Below are positions 51,451-59,469 of a stretch of DNA of 64,000 nt, one piece after another (position 1 is the first letter of the stretch; every line of letters begins with the position of its first letter). The translations under genes were made by a program, and so were the position numbers. The stretch is from Vannielia litorea (GTDB lineage: Bacteria > Pseudomonadota > Alphaproteobacteria > Rhodobacterales > Rhodobacteraceae): positions 558,001 to 622,000 of the forward strand of contig NZ_FSRL01000001.1 of NCBI RefSeq assembly GCF_900142295.1. Direction: 5' to 3'. Under the pieces are notes generated by a model, which was given only the letters and a program-made list of their open reading frames with translations, made no database searches and was not told where the DNA came from.

Positions 51451-53406
51451 TCAAACATCCAACTCCTCAACAAACCTCGCATTCTCCTGAATATACTGGA
51501 ACCGCAGTTCCGGCTTCTTCCCCATCAGCCGCTCAACCAAATCCCCAGTCTCCCCAGGATCGTCCTCGTCAATCGTCACGCGGATCAGCTGGCGGGATTT
51601 CGGGTCCATCGTCGTCTCTTTCAGGTCCTTGGCGTCCATCTCGCCCAGGCCCTTGAAGCGGGACACGTCGATCTTGCCCTTGCCGCCGAGGCCCTTCTCC
51701 AGCCACTTGTCGCGTTCGGCCTCGTCGAGGCAGTAGACGCGCTTCGCGCCCTGGGTCAGGCGGAAGAGGGGCGGGCAGGCGAGGTAGAGGTGGCCGGCGT
51801 CGATCATCGGGCGCATCTGGGTGAAGAAGAAGGTCATCAGGAGCGAGGCGATATGGGCGCCGTCCACGTCGGCGTCGGTCATGATGATGACCTTGTCGTA
51901 GCGCAGGTCGTCGATGTTGAACTTGCTCCCGAGGCTGACGCCGAGGGCCTGGGAGAGGTCGGAGATCTCGGTGTTGGAGCCGAGCTTGGAGGAGGCGGCG
52001 CCCAGCACGTTGAGGATTTTGCCGCGCAGGGGGAGGAGGGCCTGGTTGACCCGGTTGCGGGCCATCTTGGCGGAGCCGCCCGCGCTGTCGCCCTCGACGA
52101 TGAAAAGCTCGGTGCCGTCGCGGTTGGTGGCGGAGCAATCGACCAGCTTGCCGGGCAGGCGGAGCTTCTTGGTGGCGGTCTTGCGGGCGGTTTCCTTTTC
52201 TTGCCTGCGGCGGAGGCGCTCCTCGGCGCGCAGCACGAGGAAGTCGAGGATCGCCCCGGCGGACTTGGTGTTGGAGGCCAGCCAGTTGTCGAAGTGGTCG
52301 CGCACCGAGTTCTCGACCATCCGCTGGGCCTCGGTGGTGGCCAGCCGGTCCTTGGTTTGCCCGACGAACTCGGGCTCGCGGATGAAGCAGCTCACCAGCG
52401 CACCGGCGCCGGCGACCAGGTCTTCGCGGGTGATGGTGGCGGCCTTCTTGTTGGAGACCAGCTCGCCGTAGGCCTTGATGCCCTTGAGGATCGCCGCCCA
52501 AAACCCGGCCTCGTGGGTGCCGCCCTCCGGCGTGGGCACGGTGTTGCAGTAGGACTGGATGAAGCCGTCGCGGCTTGGCGTCCAGTTGATCGCCCATTCG
52601 ACCTTGCCCGGCGCATTGAACTTTTCGAAGGAGACGGTGCCGGCGAAGGGGGCCTCGGCGTAGGTGGAGGCGGTGCCCAACGTCTCGGAGAGGTAATCGG
52701 CCAGGCCGCCGGGGAAGTGGAACCTGGCCTCCATCGGTGTGTCGCCGTCGGGGAGGGCGGATTTCCAGCGGATCTCGACGCCCGAGAAGAGATAGGCCTT
52801 GGAGCGGGCCATCTTGAAGAGGCGATGGGGCTTGAGCTTGAGGGAGCCGAAGATCTCGGGGTCGGGGTGGAAGGTGACGGAGGTGCCGCGCCGGTTGGGG
52901 GCGGCGCCGATCTTCTCCAGCTTGGTCTGGGGCACGCCGCGGGAGAACTCCATGGCGTAGAGCTCGCGGTTTTGCGCGACTTCCACACGGAGGTGGTCGG
53001 AAAGCGCGTTGACCACGGAGGAGCCCACGCCGTGCAGGCCGCCGGAGGTTTCGTAGTTGTCGCCCGAGAACTTGCCGCCCGCGTTGAGGGTGCAGAAGAT
53101 GATCTCGAGCGCGGATTTGGACGGATCCTTGGGGTGGGCGCCGATCGGGATGCCGCGGCCATTGTCGTTGACCGTGACATGGCCGTTGGCGTGCAGCTCG
53201 ACCTCGATCCAGGTGGCATGGCCGGCCACCGCCTCGTCCATCGAGTTGTCGATGATCTCGGCGACCATGTGGTGCAGGGCGCGGTCGTCCTTGCCGCCGA
53301 TGTACATGCCGGGGCGCAGGCGGACGTGCTCCATGTCTTCGAGCACCTGGATGGATGCGGCGTCGTAGGTGGAGGTCTCGCGTGCGCTGAGGAGGTCGTC
53401 GGCCAT
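51451..53406 (-). CDS. parE: DNA topoisomerase IV subunit B
   Basis: The 651-residue protein is the ATPase and TOPRIM subunit of topoisomerase IV (ParE rather than GyrB by length and ending). The GHKL site has EIIDNSMDEA (Asn54) and DNGRGIP. A later ATP-lid block reads GGLHGVGSSVVNALS. The TOPRIM region has VEGDSAGGSAK and DADVDGAHIASLL. The C-terminus RFKGLGEMDAKDL is standard. I chose ATG 53406 (MADDLL), because upstream codons are non-conserved. It ends abutting the AT-rich gene. Confidence 0.96.
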   Translation of the reverse strand: MADDLLSARETSTYDAASIQVLEDMEHVRLRPGMYIGGKDDRALHHMVAEIIDNSMDEAVAGHATWIEVELHANGHVTVNDNGRGIPIGAHPKDPSKSALEIIFCTLNAGGKFSGDNYETSGGLHGVGSSVVNALSDHLRVEVAQNRELYAMEFSRGVPQTKLEKIGAAPNRRGTSVTFHPDPEIFGSLKLKPHRLFKMARSKAYLFSGVEIRWKSALPDGDTPMEARFHFPGGLADYLSETLGTASTYAEAPFAGTVSFEKFNAPGKVEWAINWTPSRDGFIQSYCNTVPTPEGGTHEAGFWAAILKGIKAYGELVSNKKAATITREDLVAGAGALVSCFIREPEFVGQTKDRLATTEAQRMVENSVRDHFDNWLASNTKSAGAILDFLVLRAEERLRRRQEKETARKTATKKLRLPGKLVDCSATNRDGTELFIVEGDSAGGSAKMARNRVNQALLPLRGKILNVLGAASSKLGSNTEISDLSQALGVSLGSKFNIDDLRYDKVIIMTDADVDGAHIASLLMTFFFTQMRPMIDAGHLYLACPPLFRLTQGAKRVYCLDEAERDKWLEKGLGGKGKIDVSRFKGLGEMDAKDLKETTMDPKSRQLIRVTIDEDDPGETGDLVERLMGKKPELRFQYIQENARFVEELDV

Positions 53407-53554
53407 GTGGTGCTGCTCTTTTTCGGGCTTTTGGTTGGGCCGGAGTGTAGCGGAGGAGGACGGGCAGGGGAAGCGCATGGAGGGCGCTCCCGCCCGCTCT
53501 CCCTGCATGTCTCCGGGGGCAGGGCAGGGCGGCGCGGTGGGCCGATTGCCCAGC

Positions 53555-54007
53555 CTACCGGGCGGTGCAGGCCAGGAGCCAGCTGTTGGCGTAGTGGCTG
53601 CCTGCGACCGTCAGGGTGGTGGTGAAACCTCCATCCTCGGCGATCCGCTCCGCCGGGCGGGGCGGAAGGACGAGGAGATCGACGCTCTCGCGGTCGCGGC
53701 GCTGGGCGATGGTGGAGAGCATCTCGCGGCGGGCGACTATGTAGGTGGCGGTGTAGGGCTCGAAATCGGGAGAGTGCATGGCGAGGGTGATGGTGTCGCC
53801 GGAGATGGCGAGGTCGTAGGTCTTGCGGTGGTTGGCCGCGATGAAGGCGGTGTCGTCGGTATCGAAGGTGGTGAAGGCCGCGACGGTGCAGGCGTAGGGC
53901 GCGGCGAGGGCCGGGGTGGCGGCGAGGGTGAGGAGCCCGGCGAGCGCGCACATCCGCCTCTTGAGGCGTCTTCGCGGGCAGGAGAGGTGCCGCCGTGGGG
54001 TTTTCAT
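53555..54007 (-). CDS. exported hypothetical protein, third gene of the phd-doc operon
   Basis: A 150-residue protein whose ATG at 54007 overlaps the doc stop (ATGA). An Arg-rich start (RRHLSCPRRRLKRR) leads into a signal peptide MCALAGLLTLAATPALAAP. An alternative start at 53953 gives a more ordinary signal. The mature domain begins YACTVAAFTTFDTDDTAFIAANHRKTYDLAI and continues with strand-rich segments to the end NSWLLACTAR. Two cysteines at the mature ends could form a disulfide. No family is recognised. Coupling to a toxin gene is unusual, since exported proteins are not normal parts of phd-doc systems. Confidence 0.65.
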   Translation of the reverse strand: MKTPRRHLSCPRRRLKRRMCALAGLLTLAATPALAAPYACTVAAFTTFDTDDTAFIAANHRKTYDLAISGDTITLAMHSPDFEPYTATYIVARREMLSTIAQRRDRESVDLLVLPPRPAERIAEDGGFTTTLTVAGSHYANSWLLACTAR

Positions 54008-54384
54008 GCGCGGGCCTTCGCGCGCAGCCATCGGGCGAGGTCGATGTCGTCGAGCTTGCGCTGGGCGAGGGCGATGATCTTGTCGCCGGCTTCCTCGGTG
54101 CTCCATGTGATCTGCACGCCGATGAGATCGAGGCAGACGTCCATTGACTGGTGCGCCGTGCGCTTGTTGGCGTCGTTGAAGCAATGACCGCAGGCGATGG
54201 CCTGGGCGTAGGCGGCGGCAAGGTCGAAGACATCTTCGATCATGCCATAATATAGGCGGTTGTCGACACGGGCGAGCGCGCCATCGAGCGACTTGTCGAG
54301 GGCGCGGCCGGTGAGTTCGCCGGGGTTGAGAACCTTGTCGTGGATGGCCTCGACAAGCTCCGCGTCGAGGAGCAGGTAGGTCAT
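54004..54384 (-). CDS. doc: Doc-type toxin (Fic/Doc family)
   Basis: The 126-residue protein is a Doc-like Fic-fold toxin. The active-site motif HCFNDANKR (67-75) matches H-x-F-x-D/N-A/x-N-K-R. Doc proteins use it to phosphorylate elongation factor EF-Tu, stopping translation. The size is the usual small Doc form without extra domains. ATG 54384 overlaps the antitoxin stop (ATGA), so the two are coupled. The target is inferred from the family. The gene is intact. Confidence 0.92.
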   Translation of the reverse strand: MTYLLLDAELVEAIHDKVLNPGELTGRALDKSLDGALARVDNRLYYGMIEDVFDLAAAYAQAIACGHCFNDANKRTAHQSMDVCLDLIGVQITWSTEEAGDKIIALAQRKLDDIDLARWLRAKARA

Positions 54385-54629
54385 TTGTCTTTCAGGTAGT
54401 CCAGGACGGGCTGGTTGACCGAGCGGCGGCGCTCGAGCGACTCCAGGACCTCCTCCCTCGTCGCCACGCGGGGCTCTTCCTCGGGGGTGGCGGATTCGGG
54501 GACCAGGTAGCCCACCACGCGGGAGTTCTTCATGATGGCGACGGGCTTGCCATTGGCGCGGTCGAGCACCTTCTGCGGCTCGCGCAGTTCGGTCATGGTG
54601 CAGGTCTGGCTGGCGAAGATGCGGTTCAT
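54381..54629 (-). CDS. phd: Phd/YefM-type antitoxin
   Basis: An 82-residue protein with a short N-terminal DNA-binding half of the Phd/YefM kind (TMTELREPQKVLDRANGKPVAIMKNSRVVGYLVPE). A charged C-terminal tail follows (EEEPRVATREEVLESLERRRS) that would cover the toxin. I chose ATG 54629 because AGGAG lies 9 bases before it. It probably represses its own promoter (TTGAAA-N17-TAGATT), alone and with Doc. It is the first gene of the operon. Confidence 0.88.
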   Translation of the reverse strand: MNRIFASQTCTMTELREPQKVLDRANGKPVAIMKNSRVVGYLVPESATPEEEPRVATREEVLESLERRRSVNQPVLDYLKDK

Positions 54630-54656
54630 CGGGGTGCGCTCCTGAGTGTGCATTTC

Positions 54657-54685
54657 AATCTACATTCTGTTGGGCAAAATTTCAA
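54657..54685 (-). promoter_or_regulatory. phd-doc promoter
   Basis: On the minus strand TTGAAA (54685-54680), 17 bases and TAGATT (54662-54657) make a near-consensus sigma-70 promoter about 28 bases upstream of the antitoxin ATG. The region is AT-richer than its surroundings, and Phd is expected to bind near here. Confidence 0.65.
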
Positions 54686-54846
54686 GCGGTCCGGTGGTGG
54701 CCTGACGGGAGAGGGCGCGCGCCTGAGGCTTGGGCGCGACAGGCAGAGAGGCGTATCTGCTGAAAAGCCGAGGTTTGAGCGCGATCAAGGCGGCGGGGCG
54801 TGAAACGTGTCAGGGGAGGAGCCGGGGATAGTGAAGGAGACTGCCG

Positions 54847-55797
54847 ATGGCCAAGGACACCGCTGCCGAAACGACGATCATTGACACGAAGACCGCGGCA
54901 GCTGCCGTGCCCGAGCCGGGGCCGCTGCCGACCCCGGCGCCCGACAGCTTGCGCGCGGCCTTCGAACGGGGGGACTACCCCTACGAGAAGCGGCTCTCCC
55001 GCCGGAGCTACGAGCGGCAGAAGGCCCAGTTGCAGGCCGAACTGCTGAAGGTGCAGAAGTGGGTGGCCGAGACCGGCCAGAAGATCGTTGTGCTCTTCGA
55101 GGGGCGCGATGCGGCCGGCAAGGGCGGGACGATCAAGCGGTTCATGGAGCATCTGAACCCGCGCGAGGCGCGGGTGGTGGCGCTGAACAAGCCGTCGGTG
55201 AAGGAAAAGGGCGAGTGGTTCTTTCAGCGCTACATCGAGCACCTGCCGACGGCCGGTGAAATGGTGTTCTACGACCGCTCCTGGTACAACCGGGCAGGTG
55301 TGGAGCGGGTGATGGGCTTCTGCTCGCCCAACGACTACCTCGAATTCATGCGCCAGACGCCGGAGCTGGAGCGGATGCTGGTGCGATCCGGGATCCGGCT
55401 GTTCAAATACTGGTTCTCGGTCACCCAGGACGAACAGCGGCTGCGATTTGCGGCCCGCGAGACCGACCCGCTGAAGCGGTGGAAGCTCAGCCCGATCGAC
55501 AAGGCCAGCCTCGACATGTGGGACGATTACACCGAGGCGAAGGAGGCGATGTTCTTTTACACCGACACGGCGGATGCACCCTGGACCATCGTCAAGAGCG
55601 CCGACAAGAAGCGGGCGCGGCTGGCCTGCATGCGGCATTTCCTGGCGAGCCTCGAGTACCCGGGGCGCGACCGATCGGTGGTGAAGGGGCCGGATGCGAA
55701 GCTGGTGAGCGCGGGCTCGCACGTGGTGCACGGGGCCGATCACATCCTGGGTGCGGCGCTGCATCCCGACCTGCGGCGGAGCGGCGAGGCCAGCTGA
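54847..55797 (+). CDS. ppk2: polyphosphate kinase 2
   Basis: The 316-residue class I PPK2 makes or uses polyphosphate with nucleoside diphosphates; it is unrelated to PPK1. The N-terminal tail is low in conservation. Walker A is GRDAAGKGG (86-94), the Walker B region is FYDRSWYNRA (about 141-150), and the lid is in RFAARETDPLKRWKLSPID. Members of this class may run in the GTP/ATP-forming direction. It is separated from phd-doc by a divergent gap. The presence of PPK1, PPX and PPK2 in one 21-kb stretch implies strong use of polyphosphate. Confidence 0.95.
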   Translation: MAKDTAAETTIIDTKTAAAAVPEPGPLPTPAPDSLRAAFERGDYPYEKRLSRRSYERQKAQLQAELLKVQKWVAETGQKIVVLFEGRDAAGKGGTIKRFMEHLNPREARVVALNKPSVKEKGEWFFQRYIEHLPTAGEMVFYDRSWYNRAGVERVMGFCSPNDYLEFMRQTPELERMLVRSGIRLFKYWFSVTQDEQRLRFAARETDPLKRWKLSPIDKASLDMWDDYTEAKEAMFFYTDTADAPWTIVKSADKKRARLACMRHFLASLEYPGRDRSVVKGPDAKLVSAGSHVVHGADHILGAALHPDLRRSGEAS

Positions 55798-55878
55798 GGC
55801 GGCGGGGCCGGTCACATCTTGCCGAGGGGCCCCCGCGACCGCTTGAGGCGGCTCGGGGGCCGCTGTAGGGTCGCCGCC

Positions 55879-56538
55879 ATGAGAAACTGGTTTGCAGCCC
55901 TGATCCTGGCGGCCCCCGGCGTGGCCGGCGCGCATCCGCATGTCTTTGTCGAGACCGGCTTCGAGGTGATCTTCAACGATGCCGGTCTGATCGAGGCGGT
56001 GCGGGTGAACTGGCGCTATGACGAGCTGACGTCGCTCTACGTGGCCGAGGAGCGCGGGGTGGATCCCGACTTCGACGGCGAGGCGACGCCGGAGGAACTG
56101 GCCGCGCTCCAGGGCTTCGACATGACTTGGCCGGAGGCGTTCGAGGGAGACACCTACCTGACGGTCGACGGGGTGCGCGTGGCGCTCGGGGCACCGGAGG
56201 AGGTGAGCGCGGGCTACGCCGAAGGCAAGGTGTCTTCGAGCCACCTGCGGCGGCTGGCGGAGCCGGTGGACCCGAGGAAGGTGGTCGTGCTTTCGCCCTA
56301 TGATCCGAGCTACTACTCGGCCTACGAGATCGTTTCGGAGACCGCCCTGACGGGCCGGGAGGGGTGCCGGGCGGAGCTTTGGGTGCCCGATTACGACGCC
56401 GCCGCGGAGCAGCTTCAGGTCGCGCTGGAGGAGCTGATGGGCGATGCCCAGGCCCAGGGGTTCGACGAGGCGGAGTTTCCGCCCGTGGGCGACATGTTTG
56501 CACAGGAAGTCCGGGTGGCGTGCGACGCGGGCTCGTGA
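55879..56538 (+). CDS. DUF1007 family secreted protein
   Basis: A 219-residue periplasmic protein of the DUF1007 family. A signal peptide (FAALILAAPGVAGA) is followed by HPHVFVETGFEVIF, the family hallmark. DYDPSYYSAYEIV-like PYDPSYYSAYEIV and CRAELWVPDYDA follow. DUF1007 genes are commonly next to Ni/Co transporter genes, as here. The family may be a periplasmic metal-binding partner. ATG 55879 begins the signal. The end overlaps the next gene by 19 bases. Confidence 0.88.
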   Translation: MRNWFAALILAAPGVAGAHPHVFVETGFEVIFNDAGLIEAVRVNWRYDELTSLYVAEERGVDPDFDGEATPEELAALQGFDMTWPEAFEGDTYLTVDGVRVALGAPEEVSAGYAEGKVSSSHLRRLAEPVDPRKVVVLSPYDPSYYSAYEIVSETALTGREGCRAELWVPDYDAAAEQLQVALEELMGDAQAQGFDEAEFPPVGDMFAQEVRVACDAGS

Positions 56539-57533
56539 TTGCGGCCGCGCTGCTGGCGCTTGCGCTGGCAGGGCTCTGGGCGAGCGGCGCGGTGGAGGCG
56601 CTGGGGCGCTGGGGGGCGGCTGCGCAGAAGGAATTTCAAGGCAGCATGGCGGGCGCGATCCGGGCCTTGAAGGCCGGCCAGCCGGCGGCGATCTGGGGGC
56701 TGATCGGGCTCTGCTTTGCCTATGGGGTGGTGCATGCCGCGGGGCCCGGCCATGGCAAGGTGCTGATCGGCGGCTACGGGCTGGGGCGGCGGGTGCCGCT
56801 GGTGAAGCTTTCGGTCCTGGCGCTGCTGTCGTCGCTGGCGCAGGCGGGCGGCGCGGTGCTGCTGGTCTATGGCGCGATTGCCCTGCTGGGCTGGGGCGGC
56901 GACCGGGTGGAGGGGCTGACCGAGGAGGTGCTGGCGCCCGCGAGTTACGGGGCGATTGCGCTGATCGGGGCCTGGCTGGTGTGGCGCGGGCTACGCAGCT
57001 TGCTGCGGCGGGCGAAGGACGGCGGGCAGGGCCATGACCACGGACACGCCCAACATGGGCACGGGCACGGGCACGTGCATGACCATGGGCACGACCCCGA
57101 ACACGAACACGACCACGGGCACGACCAAGGGCACGACCACGGGCACGACCACGGGGGCGCCGTCTGCGAGACCTGCGGCCATGCCCACGGGCCGACGCTT
57201 GAGCAGGTCGAGAGCGCGGGCAGCCTGCGGGACATGGCCATTCTGATCGCGGGCATCGCGATCCGGCCCTGCACGGGCGCGCTGTTTCTGCTTGTCATCA
57301 CCTGGCGGCTCGGGCTGGCCGGGGCCGGTGTGGCGGGGGCCTTTGCCATGGGGCTGGGCACGGCGCTGGTGACGATCGCCGTGGCGGTCATGGCGGTGAC
57401 GCTGCGCGAGGGCACCTGGTCGGCGCTGGAGGGCCGCGGGGCGGCGCTCAGGATCGCCGGGCCGGTGCTGGAGTTGGCGGCGGGGGCCGTGGTGGTGCTG
57501 GTGGCCGGGCAATTGCTGATGCGGGCGCTTTAG
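56520..57533 (+). CDS. nickel/cobalt transporter with His-rich loop
   Basis: A 337-residue NiCoT/RcnA-like transporter with six or more hydrophobic segments. The HAAGPGHGK motif (about 75-83) and a late IAIRPCTGALFLL are diagnostic of this group. Between them lies a long His/Asp/Gly-rich loop of HGHxHxH type, ending with CETCGHAHG, which surely binds metal. RcnA-like proteins export Ni2+ and Co2+; uptake is the alternative. I chose GTG 56520 (basic start MRRGLV); GTG 56535, which overlaps the DUF1007 stop in GTGA, is an alternative. Confidence 0.9.
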   Translation: MRRGLVIAAALLALALAGLWASGAVEALGRWGAAAQKEFQGSMAGAIRALKAGQPAAIWGLIGLCFAYGVVHAAGPGHGKVLIGGYGLGRRVPLVKLSVLALLSSLAQAGGAVLLVYGAIALLGWGGDRVEGLTEEVLAPASYGAIALIGAWLVWRGLRSLLRRAKDGGQGHDHGHAQHGHGHGHVHDHGHDPEHEHDHGHDQGHDHGHDHGGAVCETCGHAHGPTLEQVESAGSLRDMAILIAGIAIRPCTGALFLLVITWRLGLAGAGVAGAFAMGLGTALVTIAVAVMAVTLREGTWSALEGRGAALRIAGPVLELAAGAVVVLVAGQLLMRAL

Positions 57534-57745
57534 CGGAGGGCCAGGGCCCTGCGTGGGGGCGTGCAAGCCCCTTGCAGCCGCGCGGGCGCAGGCCTAGGCT
57601 GCGGGAGCGCGATGCGCCCCAGGGGGGTGCCGCGTGCGACTCATCGAAGTCATCGCCCTGGCGCGATCCAGGCAACCCTGATTTTTCTGAGCAACGCCCC
57701 CGCCCGGCATGTCGCCGGAGCGGTTTTGCATCGAGCGAGGACGTG
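57534..57745 (+). other. 212-base gap upstream of the small basic gene
   Basis: I see no gene here. GC-rich blocks with GCAAGCCCCTTGC are near the start. The last 60 bases are AT-richer and include the ribosome site of the 57746 gene. No clear promoter boxes can be fixed. Confidence 0.3.
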
Positions 57746-57877
57746 ATGGGAAAAGGCAACAACAAGCGCGGCAACAAGGAAGCGAAGAAGCCCAAGCAGG
57801 AAAAGCCCAAGGTGCTGGCCACGGCCAACTCGGGCGCGGTGAAACCGATCACGCTGGGCGAGAAGAAGGGCCGCTAG
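57746..57877 (+). CDS. small basic protein (43 aa)
   Basis: A 43-residue, very basic protein from ATG 57746 (GAGGACGTG before it). It reads KGNNKRGNKEAKKPKQEKPK then VLATANSGAVKPITLGEKKGR. Similar short Lys/Asn-rich proteins with a KEAKKPK...ATANS pattern occur in many proteobacteria without known role. The composition suggests nucleic-acid or ribosome contact, but this is inference. Too short for many gene callers, yet the pattern is distinctive. Confidence 0.78.
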   Translation: MGKGNNKRGNKEAKKPKQEKPKVLATANSGAVKPITLGEKKGR

Positions 57878-58011
57878 GGCCCTGATGCGGCACGAGGCCC
57901 TGGCCCGCCCGCCGCGGGCCGGGCCGTGAGCCCTGCCGCGCGGCCTGCGCAGGAGATCGCTGCTGTCAGCATGGGTCTTGCCCCGGCAGCGGCAAAGCCC
58001 TAGCAGGGGCC

Positions 58012-59397
58012 ATGCGCGATCAGATGACATATGCGGGGCACGCGAAGGCGATTCTGCTCCTCGGGCTGCCGCTCGTCGGCGGGCATCTGGCGCAGATGGC
58101 GATCCAGATCACCGACACGCTGATGATGGGCTGGTACTCGATCCCCGGCCTTGCCGCCATGGTGCTGGCCGGCACCTTCTGGATCGTGGCCTTCATCTTC
58201 TCCATCGGCTTCAGCCAGGCGGTGCTGCCGCTCGTCGCGGAGGCGAGCGAGCGCGGAGAGGAGGGCGTGCAGCGGCTGCGCCGGGTGACGCGGATGGGCT
58301 TCTGGCTCTCGGCGCTGGCCTGGGCGGCATTCCAGCCGGCCTTCTGGTTTTCCGGCCCGATCCTGGTGGCGCTGGGGCAGGACCCGGAGCTGGCGGCCAT
58401 GGCGGAGGGCTACCTGCACATCGCCGGCGTGGCGCTGCTGCCCGCGCTCGTCACCATGGTGCTGAAGAGCTACCTCTCGGCGCTGGAGCGCACCAGCGTG
58501 CTGCTCTGGATCGCGATCGTGGCGGCAGTGGTGAACGTGTTCCTCAACTGGGTGCTGATCTTCGGCAAGCTGGGCGCGCCGGAGCTGGGGCTGATCGGTG
58601 CGGCCTGGGCCTCGCTTGCCGGCCACCTGCTCTCGGCGGTGCTGCTGGCGCTTTACGCGGTGCGGATCTTTCCCGAGCATGGCATCTTTCACCGGCTCTG
58701 GCGGGGCGATGCGGGTGCGCTGCGGCAGGTCTTTGCGCTGGGCTGGCCGATTGGCCTGACGCTCCTCGCAGAGGTCGGGCTCTTCGCCTTTTCCTCGCTC
58801 CTGATGGGCTGGATCGGCACCATCGCGCTCGCCGCCCATGGCATCGCGATCCAGATCGCCAGTGCGACCTTCATGGTGCATCTCGGCCTTTCCAACGCGG
58901 CCACCATCCGCGCGGGCAAGGCCTTTGGCCGGATGGACGAGCCGGGGCTGCGGCGCGGCGCGCAGGTGTCGATCGCGCTCAGCATCGCCTGGGCGGTGGT
59001 GACGCTGGCGGCCTACCTGGCCTTCCCGGCCTTCCTGATCGGGCTCTTCGTGGACCCGGCGGAACCGGCGCGGGACGCGATATTGGCCACCGGCGTGGGG
59101 CTCTTGGCCATGGCGGCGCTGTTCCAGCTTTTCGACGGGGCGCAGGTGACGGCGATGGGCCTGCTGCGCGGCGTGCAGGACATGCGGGTGCCGATGTGGA
59201 TCGCCGCCGTTTCCTACTGGGGCGTCGGCGCACCGCTGGCCTGGGCGCTGGGCTTTCCGGCGGGCTACGGCGGGATGGGCGTGTGGTTCGGCCTCGCCAT
59301 GGGGCTGGCGACGGCGGGGGTGCTGCTTTTGTGGCGGTTCTGGGCGCGGTCGGTGAAGATCGGCGAGCTGCTGCCGGGCGCGGCGGCCTCGGCCTGA
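58012..59397 (+). CDS. MATE-family efflux pump (NorM type)
   Basis: The 461-residue membrane protein has 12 hydrophobic segments in two equivalent halves. The N-terminal half contains MAIQITDTLMMGWYSIPGLAAMVLA and GFSQAVLPLVAEA. The second half mirrors it with VGLFAFSSLLMGWIGTIALAAHGIAIQ. Members exchange Na+ or H+ for cationic drugs or metabolites. The long N-terminus starts at ATG 58012, which has only a weak ribosome site (GCAGGGGCC). It is followed after 72 bases by the DUF4123 gene. Confidence 0.93.
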   Translation: MRDQMTYAGHAKAILLLGLPLVGGHLAQMAIQITDTLMMGWYSIPGLAAMVLAGTFWIVAFIFSIGFSQAVLPLVAEASERGEEGVQRLRRVTRMGFWLSALAWAAFQPAFWFSGPILVALGQDPELAAMAEGYLHIAGVALLPALVTMVLKSYLSALERTSVLLWIAIVAAVVNVFLNWVLIFGKLGAPELGLIGAAWASLAGHLLSAVLLALYAVRIFPEHGIFHRLWRGDAGALRQVFALGWPIGLTLLAEVGLFAFSSLLMGWIGTIALAAHGIAIQIASATFMVHLGLSNAATIRAGKAFGRMDEPGLRRGAQVSIALSIAWAVVTLAAYLAFPAFLIGLFVDPAEPARDAILATGVGLLAMAALFQLFDGAQVTAMGLLRGVQDMRVPMWIAAVSYWGVGAPLAWALGFPAGYGGMGVWFGLAMGLATAGVLLLWRFWARSVKIGELLPGAAASA

Positions 59398-59469
59398 GGG
59401 CCGCGGCCCTTCCGCCCTCCGGCAAGCGGTGCTAGGCATGTGCCGCAACGGTAGCGCGGAGGCCCCCCG

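Noticed and set aside
50636..51460. Foreign gene as a prophage or insertion-sequence remnant
   Set aside because: No integrase, transposase, terminal repeat or att site is visible nearby. Only the composition points to transfer.
57031..57190. Repeated GGGCACGACCAC-like sequence, a possible tandem repeat or CRISPR
   Set aside because: It is the codon repeat of the His/Gly loop inside a coding frame and has no spacers or uniform repeat length.
57034..57246. Thr/Gly-rich frame over the His-rich loop
   Set aside because: It is an alternate frame of the repetitive loop codons in the Ni/Co transporter, with no start signal or domain.
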